From the NCBI GenBank assembly GCA_013297725.1, contig JAAFIB010000015.1, forward strand, positions 1 to 45,584: 45,584 bases of DNA. Reading direction: 5' to 3'. The first letter of the stretch is position 1. Every line of letters begins with the position of its first letter. The stretch is from Sphingomonadales bacterium (GTDB lineage Bacteria; Pseudomonadota; Alphaproteobacteria; Sphingomonadales; Sphingomonadaceae). Below the pieces are notes generated by a model. That model ran no database searches. It saw nothing but the letters and a program-made list of their open reading frames with translations, and was not told the origin of the DNA. The position numbers and the translations under genes are program-made. Shown here one piece after another: positions 24,168 to 32,713 of the stretch.

Positions 24168-26422
24168 GCGAGGGCTTTTCGCGGCGCAATCTACTGATCG
24201 GTGGCGGGCTTGGCGTTGGCCTGTTGATCGCATGGCAGGCATGGCCGCGCACTTATCGCGCCAATATGCCCGTTGGCAAAGGTGAACACGGCTTTGGCAG
24301 CTGGTTGAAAATAGCCGAGAACGGCACAATCACCATCGCAGTTCCGCAAAGCGAGATGGGGCAGGGCGTGTACACCGCGTTGGCGCAAATCGTTGGCGGA
24401 GAATTGGGCGCTGATTGGCGCACAGTTGCTGTCCAGCCTGCGCTTGCCAGCCCCGAATTTGCCAATCAGACGTTCGTGCGCGAATGGCGCGCAGCGATGC
24501 TGCCGACCAGCATTGCCGCATCTGTGGGGGGCGACCTCGCCGATAGCGTCAGCAACGATTGGGCCGAACGCAACGCGTTTATGATCACCGCAGGTTCGAC
24601 ATCAATCCGCCAGTTTGAAATGCCATGCCGAATGGCGGGAGCTGCAGCGCGCGTATTATTATGCCAAGCTGCTGCAGCACGCTGGGACACCAATTGGGAA
24701 GCATGCGAAGCGGCCAATGGTTTTGTGACATTTGGCAAGAAAAAGATCGCCTTTGCTGACCTTGTTGCTGAGGCTGCTGACTATGAGGTGCCCGATCCGC
24801 TGCCGCTGCGCGCGTCGCCGCTGAACGGGCTGTCCGGAAAAGAAGCCGTGCGGCTGGACGTTGCGGCAAAGGTTGACGGCAGCGCCAATTTTGCTGGCGA
24901 TATCCGCCTGCCAGATATGCTGTACGCCTCGGTCAGGGCAGGGCCGATTGGTAATACCCGGCTAAAATCGGTGAATGCCAAAGGTGCCGCCAAGATCAAA
25001 GGCTTTGTAAAGCTGATCAAAACAGAAAGCTGGGTTGCTGCGCTTGGGACGAACTGGTGGGCCGCGAACCGGGCACTGGATGCTGTGGCTCCGGTGTTTG
25101 AAACAACGGGCCGTATGCCCGACAGCACTGTGATGAATGCCACGCTCGACCGTATGCTGAGCAAAGGCAAAGGCCATCGCATCCATGGCAAAGGTTCGTT
25201 TGAAGGGACGCTGGAAAAGTTTGCGGGAACGCGGGTATTTAAGGGGCAATATGCCGTTGCTCCTGCGTTACATGCGCCCATCGAAACACGCAGCGTGACG
25301 GCGCAATTTGCGAATGGGAAGCTGACGTTGTGGTTGTCGAGCCAAGCCCCAGAAGCTGCCCGTCAAGCAGCGGCCAACGCGATCGGTATTTCAACCGATG
25401 ACGTAACACTTGTCCCCATGCAAGCAGGCGGCAGCTTTGGACGGAACCTGTGTTCGTTGATCGCTGAACAGGTCGCGGTGCTTGCCAAGCAAGCGGAACG
25501 CCCGGTGCAGCTGGTCTGGTCACGGCCAGAGGAGTTCATGCGTGATATGGTGCGACCGCCAGTGCTTGCTCGGTTGACCGGGACCATTGATGTTGCAGGC
25601 CGCGTTCAGGGCATGGCGGTCAAAATTGCTGTCCCTGCAACAACACGGCAACAGATGAGGCGGATAGGCGGCGAAACACCCAGCGAAGCTATCGCATCGG
25701 TGCGCAGTGATGCTGATCCCTTGGCTTTGGATGGTGCAATTCCGCCCTACGCAATTCCGAACATCACTGTGTCGCATTTTCCAGTGAACCTGTCGCTGCC
25801 GACCGGCCTGTGGCGCGGGAACGCGCATAGTTATACGACGTTTTTCATCGAATCCTTTGTTGATGAATTGGCGCATGCAGCGGGTGTGGAACCTTTGTCG
25901 TACCGCATGCAGATGCTGGTCGGACAAACCCGGCTTGCCCGCTGTCTGACTGGAGTTGCGGCGCTTTCTGGCTGGGATGGCGGCGCGGGTGGCAGCGGTA
26001 AAGGCATCGCCTGTCACAGCATGTATGGCAGCCACATTGCAGTCGTCGCCACCGCGCGCACAAATGAAAGCGGCGTTCGCGTTGACCGTATTTCCGCGAT
26101 GGTCGATTGTGGGCGGCTGATAAACCCTGAATTGGCGCGGCAACAGATAGAGGGCGGGATTGTCTTTGGCCTAGCGCAAGCTTTGGGATCAAGCACGGCG
26201 TATGAAAACGGCCTGCCGCTGGCACGGCGTTTTCGCGATATTGACCTGCCACTGCTTGGCGATATGCCAGAGATCGAAGTTGAATTTATCCGCAGCACCG
26301 AAGACCCTGGCGGCGTCAGCGAATTGGGCGTTGCGGCGGTTGCCCCTGCGGTTGCCAATGCGCTGTTTTCTGCCGCGGGGCTGCGGCTTCGTGACTTGCC
26401 TTTATTATCAAGTGGATTTTGA
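24164..26422 (+). CDS. Tat-exported molybdopterin-binding hydroxylase subunit (IorB-like), without small subunit
   Basis: Large subunit of the xanthine-oxidase family, closest by layout to isoquinoline 1-oxidoreductase beta subunit, 752 residues. The N-terminus SRRNLLIGGG is a Tat signal followed by a hydrophobic stretch. Conserved elements include VPQSEMGQGVYTALAQ, MQAGGSFGRN and, near the end, GGVSELGVAAVAPAVANAL, which contains the expected active-site Glu. Such enzymes need a [2Fe-2S] subunit, but none is encoded in the window. It is flanked by mrp (4-base overlap) and hemH (1-base overlap), an unusual setting. The substrate is unknown. Confidence 0.88.
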   Translation: MSEGFSRRNLLIGGGLGVGLLIAWQAWPRTYRANMPVGKGEHGFGSWLKIAENGTITIAVPQSEMGQGVYTALAQIVGGELGADWRTVAVQPALASPEFANQTFVREWRAAMLPTSIAASVGGDLADSVSNDWAERNAFMITAGSTSIRQFEMPCRMAGAAARVLLCQAAAARWDTNWEACEAANGFVTFGKKKIAFADLVAEAADYEVPDPLPLRASPLNGLSGKEAVRLDVAAKVDGSANFAGDIRLPDMLYASVRAGPIGNTRLKSVNAKGAAKIKGFVKLIKTESWVAALGTNWWAANRALDAVAPVFETTGRMPDSTVMNATLDRMLSKGKGHRIHGKGSFEGTLEKFAGTRVFKGQYAVAPALHAPIETRSVTAQFANGKLTLWLSSQAPEAARQAAANAIGISTDDVTLVPMQAGGSFGRNLCSLIAEQVAVLAKQAERPVQLVWSRPEEFMRDMVRPPVLARLTGTIDVAGRVQGMAVKIAVPATTRQQMRRIGGETPSEAIASVRSDADPLALDGAIPPYAIPNITVSHFPVNLSLPTGLWRGNAHSYTTFFIESFVDELAHAAGVEPLSYRMQMLVGQTRLARCLTGVAALSGWDGGAGGSGKGIACHSMYGSHIAVVATARTNESGVRVDRISAMVDCGRLINPELARQQIEGGIVFGLAQALGSSTAYENGLPLARRFRDIDLPLLGDMPEIEVEFIRSTEDPGGVSELGVAAVAPAVANALFSAAGLRLRDLPLLSSGF

Positions 26423-27420
26423 TGCTTTTACCTTCAGATCACCCAACTGTCGCAACATCCAAAATCGGGGTGTTGCTTGTCAATCTTGGCACGCCAGAGG
26501 CTCCGACTACCGGAGCGGTGCGCCGCTATTTGAAACAGTTTTTGTCTGACCGCCGCGTGGTCGAGATACCGCCATTGCTGTGGCAACCGATCCTGCGCGG
26601 CATCATCCTGAATACCCGCCCCAAAAAGTCGGCAGCAAACTATGCTAAGGTTTGGACCGACAAGGGATCGCCGCTGGCTTTTCACACAATATCGCAGGCA
26701 GAGGCGCTGGCGGCGCGAATGGGCAATCAAGCCATGGTGCGTTACGCGATGCGCTATGGCGCGCCTGCAATCGGCGATGTGCTGGCGGATATGAAAGCCG
26801 CAGGCTGCAACCGGATAGCGATTGCACCGCTCTACCCGCAATATTCCGGCGCGACGACGGCAACGGTGCAGGATGAGGCATTTCGGTGTTTCGCCAAAAT
26901 GCGCTGGCAGCCCGCGATCCGCACCTTGCCGCCCTATCATGATGACGCGACCTATATTCAGGCGCTGAAATCTTCGGTTGAGCAAGGCTTGGCGGCGCTC
27001 GACTTTGTTCCTGACGCGATAATTGCAAGCTTTCACGGCATGCCGCAACGCACGCTTGAACTGGGCGATCCCTATCATTGCCACTGCCGCAAAACTGCGC
27101 GTTTGTTGTCAGAGGCGATGGGCAAAGAGCTGGTCGTTGCGTTCCAATCGCGCTTTGGCCCGGCGAAATGGCTGGAGCCGGCAACGGACAAAACGTTGGA
27201 GCGTTTGGCACATGAAGGCAAACGCAAAGTGGCCATTTTCGCGCCAGGCTTTGCCTCTGATTGCCTCGAAACGCTTGAGGAGTTGGCTTTGGGCGGGCAT
27301 GAGCAATTTGTGGAAGCAGGTGGCACCGATTTCGCCTATATTCCGTGTCTGAACGACAGCGATGTTGGCATGGATATGCTAGAGAAGCTCATCAGGAACG
27401 AGCTAGCTGGTTGGCACTGA
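26422..27420 (+). CDS. hemH: Ferrochelatase
   Basis: Terminal enzyme of heme synthesis, inserting Fe2+ into protoporphyrin IX, 332 residues. It has the N-terminal GVLLVNLGTPEAPT, the catalytic His in SFHGMPQRTLELGDPY and the metal-site Glu in FASDCLETLEEL. Cysteines in HCHCRKT, SDCLE and PCLND occur in the alphaproteobacterial type, some of which hold a [2Fe-2S] cluster; whether they do here is not shown. ATG 26422 shares one base with the stop of the upstream molybdo-enzyme gene (TGATG). Confidence 0.95.
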   Translation: MLLPSDHPTVATSKIGVLLVNLGTPEAPTTGAVRRYLKQFLSDRRVVEIPPLLWQPILRGIILNTRPKKSAANYAKVWTDKGSPLAFHTISQAEALAARMGNQAMVRYAMRYGAPAIGDVLADMKAAGCNRIAIAPLYPQYSGATTATVQDEAFRCFAKMRWQPAIRTLPPYHDDATYIQALKSSVEQGLAALDFVPDAIIASFHGMPQRTLELGDPYHCHCRKTARLLSEAMGKELVVAFQSRFGPAKWLEPATDKTLERLAHEGKRKVAIFAPGFASDCLETLEELALGGHEQFVEAGGTDFAYIPCLNDSDVGMDMLEKLIRNELAGWH

Positions 27421-27432
27421 ATTGCTATGCGC

Positions 27433-27446
27433 TGACGTTAGCGTCA
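27433..27446. promoter_or_regulatory. Imperfect palindrome in the hemH-phaB gap
   Basis: TGACGTTAGCGTCA is a 14-base inverted repeat with one mismatched pair, 84 bases before phaB. It shares the GACG...CGTC arms with the 18-base palindrome at 36135. It may be an operator for a phaB promoter, but no clear -35/-10 pair was recognised. Confidence 0.25.
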
Positions 27447-27532
27447 ACTTGTTGCCTTGGCTGACTCTGGTTATGCCAAGAGGGAAATCGGGAGGATGAA
27501 TCAAGCCCTACCGATGCAGCAGGAGAGAGATG

Positions 27533-28255
27533 ATGTCACGTATTGCAGTGGTCACTGGCGGCACAAGGGGTATAGGCGAAGCAATCAGCCTGAAGCTTCA
27601 GGAAAAGGGCCGCCGCGTAATTGCCAATTATGGCGGTAACGATGCTGCTGCAAAAGCATTCTCTGACCGGACCGGTATCGAAGTGCGCCGCTGGGATGTG
27701 GGCGATCATAATGCTTGTCTCGATGCTTGCGCTGCGATCGAAGATGACTGCGGCCCTATCGACATCATGGTCAACAATGCAGGCATCACCCGCGACGCCA
27801 CGATGATGCGCATGACGTTTGAACAATGGGACGAGGTGATCCGTATCGACCTGACCGGTTGTTTCAATATGGCAAAGGCTGTGTTCCCAAATATGCGCAC
27901 ACGCGGCTGGGGCCGGATCGTTAATGTCGGATCAGTCAATGGTCAGGGCGGGCAAATCGGTCAGGTTAACTACGCGGCGGCAAAGTCTGGCATTCATGGC
28001 TTCACCAAATCGCTGGCGATGGAAGGGGCGAAATACGGCGTCACTGCCAATGCCATTGCGCCCGGCTATATTGCGACAGACATGCTGTCATCGATCCCTG
28101 AAAATGTGATGGAGAAAATCGTCGCGCAAATTCCTGTTGGCCGCCTTGGTCAGCCAGACGAAATCGCACGCGGCGTAGAGTTTTTGACAAGCGATAATGC
28201 GGCCTTTGTCACAGGTTCCACATTGTCGATTAACGGTGGTCAGCATATGTACTGA
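27533..28255 (+). CDS. phaB: Acetoacetyl-CoA reductase
   Basis: NADPH-dependent short-chain dehydrogenase of 240 residues that makes (R)-3-hydroxybutyryl-CoA, the monomer for polyhydroxybutyrate. Seen are the cofactor motif TGGTRGIG (8-15), NNAG (81-84) and the catalytic Ser134, Tyr147 and Lys151; VNGQGGQIGQVNYAAAKSG matches PhaB of Ralstonia closely and favours PhaB over FabG. Two ATGs stand in tandem at 27530 and 27533; the second has better spacing to AGGAG at 27521. The PHA synthase and a phasin are encoded elsewhere in the window on the other strand. Confidence 0.9.
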   Translation: MSRIAVVTGGTRGIGEAISLKLQEKGRRVIANYGGNDAAAKAFSDRTGIEVRRWDVGDHNACLDACAAIEDDCGPIDIMVNNAGITRDATMMRMTFEQWDEVIRIDLTGCFNMAKAVFPNMRTRGWGRIVNVGSVNGQGGQIGQVNYAAAKSGIHGFTKSLAMEGAKYGVTANAIAPGYIATDMLSSIPENVMEKIVAQIPVGRLGQPDEIARGVEFLTSDNAAFVTGSTLSINGGQHMY

Positions 28256-28259
28256 TCGG

Positions 28260-28493
28260 ATGGAGATACCTTACCACCCGCCAGTTAAATACTCGGTCAC
28301 GATCAATGGCCATCAAACATCGATCAGCCTTGAGCCCTTTTTCTGGGACAAGCTTCGCGCGACTGCGGAAGAACGCGGAATGGCGGTGAACGCCCTTGTC
28401 GCAGCAATTGACGCCGAACGTATCAAAAGTGCTACGCCCCCGGGATTGGCAGGCGCAATCCGGATTTGGCTGGTGCATGCTATGCCGGTTTAG
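28260..28493 (+). CDS. Small ribbon-helix-helix domain protein
   Basis: Protein of 77 residues of the RHH_4 type (ribbon-helix-helix). The first strand and the two helices read KYSVTINGHQTSISLEPFFW and AEERGMAVNALVAAIDAER, ending in a short hydrophobic GAIRIWLVH segment, typical for this family in alphaproteobacteria. It may bind DNA as a dimer, although function is not established. It starts 4 bases after the phaB stop and is probably cotranscribed, so an influence on PHA genes is possible but unproven. Confidence 0.75.
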   Translation: MEIPYHPPVKYSVTINGHQTSISLEPFFWDKLRATAEERGMAVNALVAAIDAERIKSATPPGLAGAIRIWLVHAMPV

Positions 28494-28522
28494 TTTGGCA
28501 GATTTAGTTGGGTGAAAAAATG

Positions 28523-28564
28523 ATCCGGCGGCACATTGTGTTGAGGGAGTTCGCACCGCCGGAT
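28523..28564. terminator. Long-loop hairpin between the RHH and LOV genes
   Basis: Perfect 9-base arms ATCCGGCGG (28523-28531) and CCGCCGGAT (28556-28564) enclose a 24-base loop. It sits in the gap where the RHH and LOV-HTH genes converge and may serve as a bidirectional end signal; no T-run is attached. A 33-codon ORF at 28520-28621 overlaps it but has no convincing ribosome site. Confidence 0.35.
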
Positions 28565-28647
28565 GAGAATGCAGAGAAGGGGACTAATCTGCAGATGCAA
28601 ATATTGCCTAAAACGCCATGATATACCAATACCGGATATATCCTTAG

Positions 28648-29271
28648 TTACAGACCAGCCTCCACAGCGATGCGAACTGCATCGGCAGCGTTTGATGTTT
28701 CTAGCTTTTTGAACAACAACATACGGTGCATTTGCACAGTCTTCTCGCTAAGCGACAGCCTATAGGCGATCTGTTTTGTGCGGAAGCCCTGAGCCATTTG
28801 CTGCAAAATCTCGCGCTGGCGCGGTGATAGCCGTTCGACAATGGCCGCAGATTGTTCCTGCCGCACAGTCGCGATGCTTTCCTCGTCCGCCTTAACCGCA
28901 ATCTGTGACCCAACGAAATACTCGATTTCGCCGTCATCATCACATAAAGGCGCGATCATAACTGCGTTGCGAAACCGGCTGCCGTCTTTGCGATAGTTGA
29001 TCAGTTCAGCCAACGTCGCGCGGCGTTCATAGATAGCTTCGCGAAGCTTGGCGGTCTGCGTATTTTCAGTATCCGGGCCACGTAAAAAACGACAATTACG
29101 GCCGATCACTTCATCCTCGGAATAGCCAGTCAGTTCAAGAAACGCGGCGTTTACAGCTACAATTGGATTATCCGCCAGTTTAGGATCGCTGACGACAGTC
29201 GCAATCGGGCTGTGCTGGATTGATTCCAGCACAGGGTGCTGTTTTTTTGCCGGAACCGGTTTAACCATCAT
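28648..29271 (-). CDS. Blue-light LOV-HTH transcription regulator (EL222-like)
   Basis: Photoreceptor of 207 residues with an N-terminal LOV domain and a C-terminal LuxR-type helix-turn-helix. GRNCRFLRG at residues 57-65 holds the photoactive Cys60, which would form the flavin adduct in blue light. The FMN-contacting Asn92, Asn102 and Gln123 (LINYRKDG, RNAV, GSQ) are all present at the same mutual spacing as in EL222 (Cys75, Asn107, Asn117, Gln138). The HTH is LSLSEKTVQMHRMLLFKKL. In EL222, light releases the HTH so that it dimerises on DNA. The gene lies 83 bases downstream of murA; its targets are unknown. Confidence 0.93.
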   Translation of the reverse strand: MMVKPVPAKKQHPVLESIQHSPIATVVSDPKLADNPIVAVNAAFLELTGYSEDEVIGRNCRFLRGPDTENTQTAKLREAIYERRATLAELINYRKDGSRFRNAVMIAPLCDDDGEIEYFVGSQIAVKADEESIATVRQEQSAAIVERLSPRQREILQQMAQGFRTKQIAYRLSLSEKTVQMHRMLLFKKLETSNAADAVRIAVEAGL

Positions 29272-29354
29272 TACTCGCTTCCTTTACGAAACGAATATGG
29301 TGCCCTCGCCATCCGTTGGCAAGTAGAATACAGTGCTTTTTCTGCGGTTTTTGC

Positions 29355-30638
29355 TTAATCCGCTCCAACGCGTTCAATATCTGCGCCAACCAGCTGTAGT
29401 TTCTCTTCCAACCGTTCATATCCGCGATCAAGGTGATAGATGCGCTGCACCTGTGTTTCGCCTTTTGCTACCAGCCCGGCAATAATCAGGCTCATCGATG
29501 CACGCAGGTCGGTGGCCATTACTGGCGCGCCTGTCATCCCCTTGACGCCGTGGACAATTGCTGTGCGGCCTTTAGTTTCGATATGCGCGCCCATACGGTT
29601 CAATTCCGGCACATGCATATACCGGTTTTCAAAGATCGTTTCGGTCAACACGCTGGCGCCATCGGCCATACACAGCATCGCCATAAACTGCGCCTGCATA
29701 TCGGTGGCAAAACCCGGATAGGGCGCGGTTGAAATCGTCAACGGGTGCAACTTTCCTTCGGATGCAACGCGCAGACCGCCTTTTACGGCCTCAACGGTCA
29801 CACCTGCGGACCGCAACGCATCAACTGTCGCCTGCATTTCCGGCTCGTTTGCACCGACCAGCTCCACTTCACCGCCGGTTGCGGCAACGGCGCAGGCATA
29901 GCTGCCCGCCTCAATCCGGTCAGACATCACACGGTATGTTGCGCCGTGCAGCCGGTCTTTGCCGTGGATGGTCAGGTCGGATGATCCGATGCCCTCAATC
30001 TCTGCGCCCATCGCGACCAGCATATTGCACAGATCGACAATCTCTGGCTCGCGCGCGGCATTGTGGATTACGCTGGTGCCTTTGGCGAGAACTGCGGCCA
30101 TCAAGACATTTTCGGTCGCGCCGACCGAGACCACGGGGAAAGAATAGCTGCCACCGGGCAACCCGCCTTTTGGCGCAATCGCCTTTACATAGCCGGATGC
30201 GAGCTCAATCTCTGCGCCAATGGCTTCTAACGCCTTCAGGTGCAAATCGATGGGCCGGTTGCCAATCGCACAGCCGCCGGGCAGCGATACCGTCGCCTCG
30301 CCCATCCGCGCCAGCATGGGGCCGAGCACCAAAATCGACGCCCGCATTTTGCGCACCAGCTCATAGGGGGCGACAGACGAAGTAATCCGCTGCGCCTCCA
30401 AGGTCATGACGCGGCCGAAATCTTCAGGGCGCGATCCGGCAATAGAGGTTGAGATGCCAAACTGGTTCAACAGATGCTGAAACCCGTCAATATCCGCCAA
30501 ACGCGGCAGATTACGCAACGTCAAAGGCTCGTCGGTGAGCAACGCGCAAGGCAGCAGCGTCAGCGCGCTGTTCTTCGCCCCAGAGATTGGAATTTTGCCC
30601 TGCAGGCGGTTGCCGCCACGAATGATGATTTTGTCCAT
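29355..30638 (-). CDS. murA: UDP-N-acetylglucosamine 1-carboxyvinyltransferase
   Basis: Cytosolic enzyme of 427 residues for the first committed step of peptidoglycan synthesis: transfer of enolpyruvate from PEP to UDP-GlcNAc. The start [21 protein letters not shown] is classical. The catalytic Cys123 lies in [16 protein letters not shown], so the protein should be sensitive to fosfomycin by family rule. C-terminal [15 protein letters not shown] is the usual substrate-loop region. It follows the HCCA isomerase by 36 bases on the same strand, within a long run of minus-strand genes. Confidence 0.97.
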   Translation of the reverse strand: MDKIIIRGGNRLQGKIPISGAKNSALTLLPCALLTDEPLTLRNLPRLADIDGFQHLLNQFGISTSIAGSRPEDFGRVMTLEAQRITSSVAPYELVRKMRASILVLGPMLARMGEATVSLPGGCAIGNRPIDLHLKALEAIGAEIELASGYVKAIAPKGGLPGGSYSFPVVSVGATENVLMAAVLAKGTSVIHNAAREPEIVDLCNMLVAMGAEIEGIGSSDLTIHGKDRLHGATYRVMSDRIEAGSYACAVAATGGEVELVGANEPEMQATVDALRSAGVTVEAVKGGLRVASEGKLHPLTISTAPYPGFATDMQAQFMAMLCMADGASVLTETIFENRYMHVPELNRMGAHIETKGRTAIVHGVKGMTGAPVMATDLRASMSLIIAGLVAKGETQVQRIYHLDRGYERLEEKLQLVGADIERVGAD

Positions 30639-30674
30639 GAATCGGCTTTAGCGCGATGGGCTATCTGTGCAAGA

Positions 30675-31277
30675 TTATCCTTTGGTAAGCGCTACCTCAA
30701 CCTGCGCCAGCCGCTCCTTGCCCCAGAACATTTCGTCGCCGACAAAAAATGTCGGCACGCCAAAGGCTCCGCGGGCGGCAGATTTTTCGGTGTTGGTGGT
30801 GAGTTCGGCTTTGATGACTGGGTCTTCAGCTTTGGTCAGGATCGCGGTGCTGTTTAAGCCAGCTTTATCCAGCACGTTCCTGACGACGGCCATGTCGCCC
30901 ATATTCGCAGCATCCTGCCACATCGCCGCCATGACCGCGTCGACATAGGGCATGAAGCAGCCCAGATGCTGTGCTGCCACTGCGCCGCGCATCAGATACA
31001 GCGAGTTGATCGGGAAATGCGGGTTCATGGTGAACGGGATCTGGTGTGCTTTGACAAAACGGCTGAATTCCAACAGCTCATAGTCGCGTTTTGCCGGTGT
31101 TTCGGCATAGCGCATCATCGGGGCTTGGTTGTTGGTGAGTTTGAAAATGCCGCCGAGCAGGATGGGGATGTAGGTGACTTGCGCTCCGGTTCTGCGCGCA
31201 AGCTCCGGCAGCACTTTATGCGCCAGATAGCTGTTGGGGCCGCCAAAATCGAAATGGAATTCAAACTTCTTGGTCAT
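30675..31277 (-). CDS. DsbA-like HCCA isomerase homologue, catalytic Ser replaced by Gly
   Basis: Protein of 200 residues of the 2-hydroxychromene-2-carboxylate isomerase (NahD) family, a kappa-class glutathione-transferase relative with a thioredoxin fold interrupted by helices. The end FGVPTFFVGDEMFWGKERL is typical. In NahD the active-site Ser lies in D-F-x-S-P; here the segment reads DFGGPNSYLAHKVLP, with Gly13 at that place. The glutathione reaction may therefore be altered or lost. Start ATG 31277 has GGGGAG upstream and is preferred over a TTG one codon earlier. A paralogue at 43352 keeps the Ser. Confidence 0.88.
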   Translation of the reverse strand: MTKKFEFHFDFGGPNSYLAHKVLPELARRTGAQVTYIPILLGGIFKLTNNQAPMMRYAETPAKRDYELLEFSRFVKAHQIPFTMNPHFPINSLYLMRGAVAAQHLGCFMPYVDAVMAAMWQDAANMGDMAVVRNVLDKAGLNSTAILTKAEDPVIKAELTTNTEKSAARGAFGVPTFFVGDEMFWGKERLAQVEVALTKG

Positions 31278-31296
31278 CAAAACACTCCCCTTATCT

Positions 31297-31376
31297 CGTC
31301 ACCCCGTGCTTGACACGGGGTTAGGCTTTTCAACGGTTGGGTAAAAGCCAAGCCCCGCATCAAGTGCGGGGCGACG
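31297..31376. repeat. Palindromic repeat family C
   Basis: Long inverted repeat: CGTCACCCCGTGCTTGACAC at 31297 and, after the centre, a mirrored arm ending GTGCGGGGCGACG at 31376, with inner arms GGCTTTT and AAAAGCC. Each half can also fold by itself. It occupies the 121-base gap between the SDR and HCCA-isomerase genes, which read in the same direction. Confidence 0.8.
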
Positions 31377-31398
31377 GTTTTGTTCGAGACGATTACAG

Positions 31399-32142
31399 TC
31401 AAAAACTCTCACCCCATGGCCGCAAATCAAGCTCATGCGTCCATGCGCTGCGGTGTTGGTTATGCAAAGCGACATACGCCGCCGCGATGGCATCGGGCGA
31501 CAGCAGCAGATCGTTGGCCTTTGCCTCGTCAAAATCAGGACGCAGACCGCGTATAAATTCGGTGTCGATGCCGCCGTCGATGATGCTGTGCGCGATGTGA
31601 ATCCCCTGCGGCCCCAATTCGCGGGCCATTGATTGTGCCAGCATACGCAAAGCGGCTTTAGCTCCGGAAAATGCGGAAAAGCCTGCGCCTCCCCGGATAG
31701 AGGCTGTGGCGCCTGTAAAGATAATCGTGCCGCGCTGCCGCGTGATCATGTGTTTCGCCACTTCGCGGCCCATCAGGAAACCGGCAAAGGCCGCCATCTC
31801 CCATACTTTGCGATACACCTGTGCGGTTGTGTCGGTAATACCAAAGCGGACATTGGCGCCGATGTTGAACACCGCAATCTCGATTGGGCCAATATCGCGC
31901 TCGATGCTGTCAATCATCGCCGTCACCGCATCTTCATCGCGTGCGTCGGCAGGGAACGCCTGTGCCAGATGCCCGTGATCGCGGATTGATTGGGCCAGTT
32001 GTTCCAGCGTTTCGGCGTGACGTGGGCGGCGGTTGACGCAGGCGGTATAACCCTCTGCAGCGAATGCTTTGGCAATGGCCCCGCCGGTTGCATCACCAGC
32101 ACCAATTACAAGAGCTGCGCCTTTGAACGATGGGGCGCTCAA
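31399..32142 (-). CDS. SDR-family protein with Tyr-to-Phe change in the catalytic motif
   Basis: Short-chain dehydrogenase/reductase fold of 247 residues. The Rossmann motif is degenerate (GAGDATGGAIA instead of TGxxxGIG), and NNAG is replaced by NIGA. The active-site YxxxK reads FSGAK: Phe158 replaces the catalytic Tyr while Lys162 stays. The codon (minus strand, 31671-31669) is TTT. The pattern AQSMARELGPQGIHIAHSIIDGG is found in a subgroup of sphingomonad SDRs, so the substitution may be a family trait. Oxidoreductase activity by the usual mechanism is unlikely. Start is TTG at 32142 with AGGGGGA upstream, 12 bases after clpS. Confidence 0.85.
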   Translation of the reverse strand: MSAPSFKGAALVIGAGDATGGAIAKAFAAEGYTACVNRRPRHAETLEQLAQSIRDHGHLAQAFPADARDEDAVTAMIDSIERDIGPIEIAVFNIGANVRFGITDTTAQVYRKVWEMAAFAGFLMGREVAKHMITRQRGTIIFTGATASIRGGAGFSAFSGAKAALRMLAQSMARELGPQGIHIAHSIIDGGIDTEFIRGLRPDFDEAKANDLLLSPDAIAAAYVALHNQHRSAWTHELDLRPWGESF

Positions 32143-32154
32143 GCCGCGTCCCCC

Positions 32155-32529
32155 TTATGCTTTTTCAAGCGTGCATTGCAGAGGATGCTGGTTTTCTTTG
32201 GCGAAATCCATGACCTGCGTGACTTTGGTCTCGGCAACTTCATAGGTAAAGATGCCGCACACACCGACGCCTTTTTGGTGCACATGCAACATCACGCGCG
32301 TTGCTTGTTCGGTGTCCATCTGGAAAAATGCTTTCAGCACATGAACGACAAACTCCATCGGGGTGTAGTCATCGTTCAGCAGCAGCACTTTATATTGGCT
32401 GGGTTTTTTCGTTTTCGGACGCGTGCGCGTGGCTAGACCGACGCCAGGGCGACCGCCGCGATCATCATCTTTATCATTACCGTTATCATCTGGGCCAGAT
32501 GTGATGTGCATGGGAATCTGAAACTTCAT
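32155..32529 (-). CDS. clpS: ATP-dependent Clp protease adaptor ClpS
   Basis: Adaptor of 124 residues that delivers N-end-rule substrates (Leu, Phe, Trp, Tyr N-termini) to ClpAP. The core [20 protein letters not shown], with the NDD-x-T-P-M-E-F motif, and [24 protein letters not shown] are diagnostic. The first 45 residues are a charged Asp/Arg-rich extension. The ATG at 32529 gives MKFQIPMHI; a second ATG at 32511 is also possible, as neither has a clear ribosome site. clpA is not adjacent. A terminator separates it from the phasin gene upstream. Confidence 0.95.
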   Translation of the reverse strand: MKFQIPMHITSGPDDNGNDKDDDRGGRPGVGLATRTRPKTKKPSQYKVLLLNDDYTPMEFVVHVLKAFFQMDTEQATRVMLHVHQKGVGVCGIFTYEVAETKVTQVMDFAKENQHPLQCTLEKA

Positions 32530-32584
32530 GAAACTGAAATAGGGTATCGGGGGGCAAGTCCGCAAGAGGGGATAAACATATAAC

Positions 32585-32616
32585 AAAAAACCGCCCTTGC
32601 ATTGCTGCAAGGACGG
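32585..32616 (-). terminator. Rho-independent terminator of the phasin gene
   Basis: On the minus strand the stem CCGTCCTTGCA / TGCAAGGGCGG (11 bases, one mismatch), with a GCAA loop, is followed by TTTTTTG. This is a textbook intrinsic terminator, placed about 100 bases after the phasin stop and 56 bases before the clpS start, so it insulates the two genes. Confidence 0.88.
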
Positions 32617-32645
32617 CTCTTTATGCTCCGGTTCGTCTTGGCCTT

Positions 32646-32678
32646 CCTGCCCCCGAGGAGGAGAGGAGAGGGGGCAGG
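32646..32678. repeat. GC-rich hairpin in the phasin 3' leader
   Basis: Perfect 9-base inverted repeat CCTGCCCCC / GGGGGCAGG with a 15-base purine-rich loop, between the phasin stop and its terminator. It could stabilise the abundant phasin message. No T-run. Confidence 0.5.
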
Positions 32679-32713
32679 CGCGCAATAACGGCCCGGGACA
32701 ATATCAGGAAAGC

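Noticed and set aside
27530-28255. Calling this gene FabG (fatty-acid synthesis)
   Set aside because: The VNGQGGQ-x2-QVNY segment and the presence of phaC and a phasin in the same window favour PhaB, though the enzymes are close relatives.
28520-28621. 33-codon ORF between the RHH and LOV genes
   Set aside because: It overlaps a hairpin and has no good ribosome site or recognisable features.
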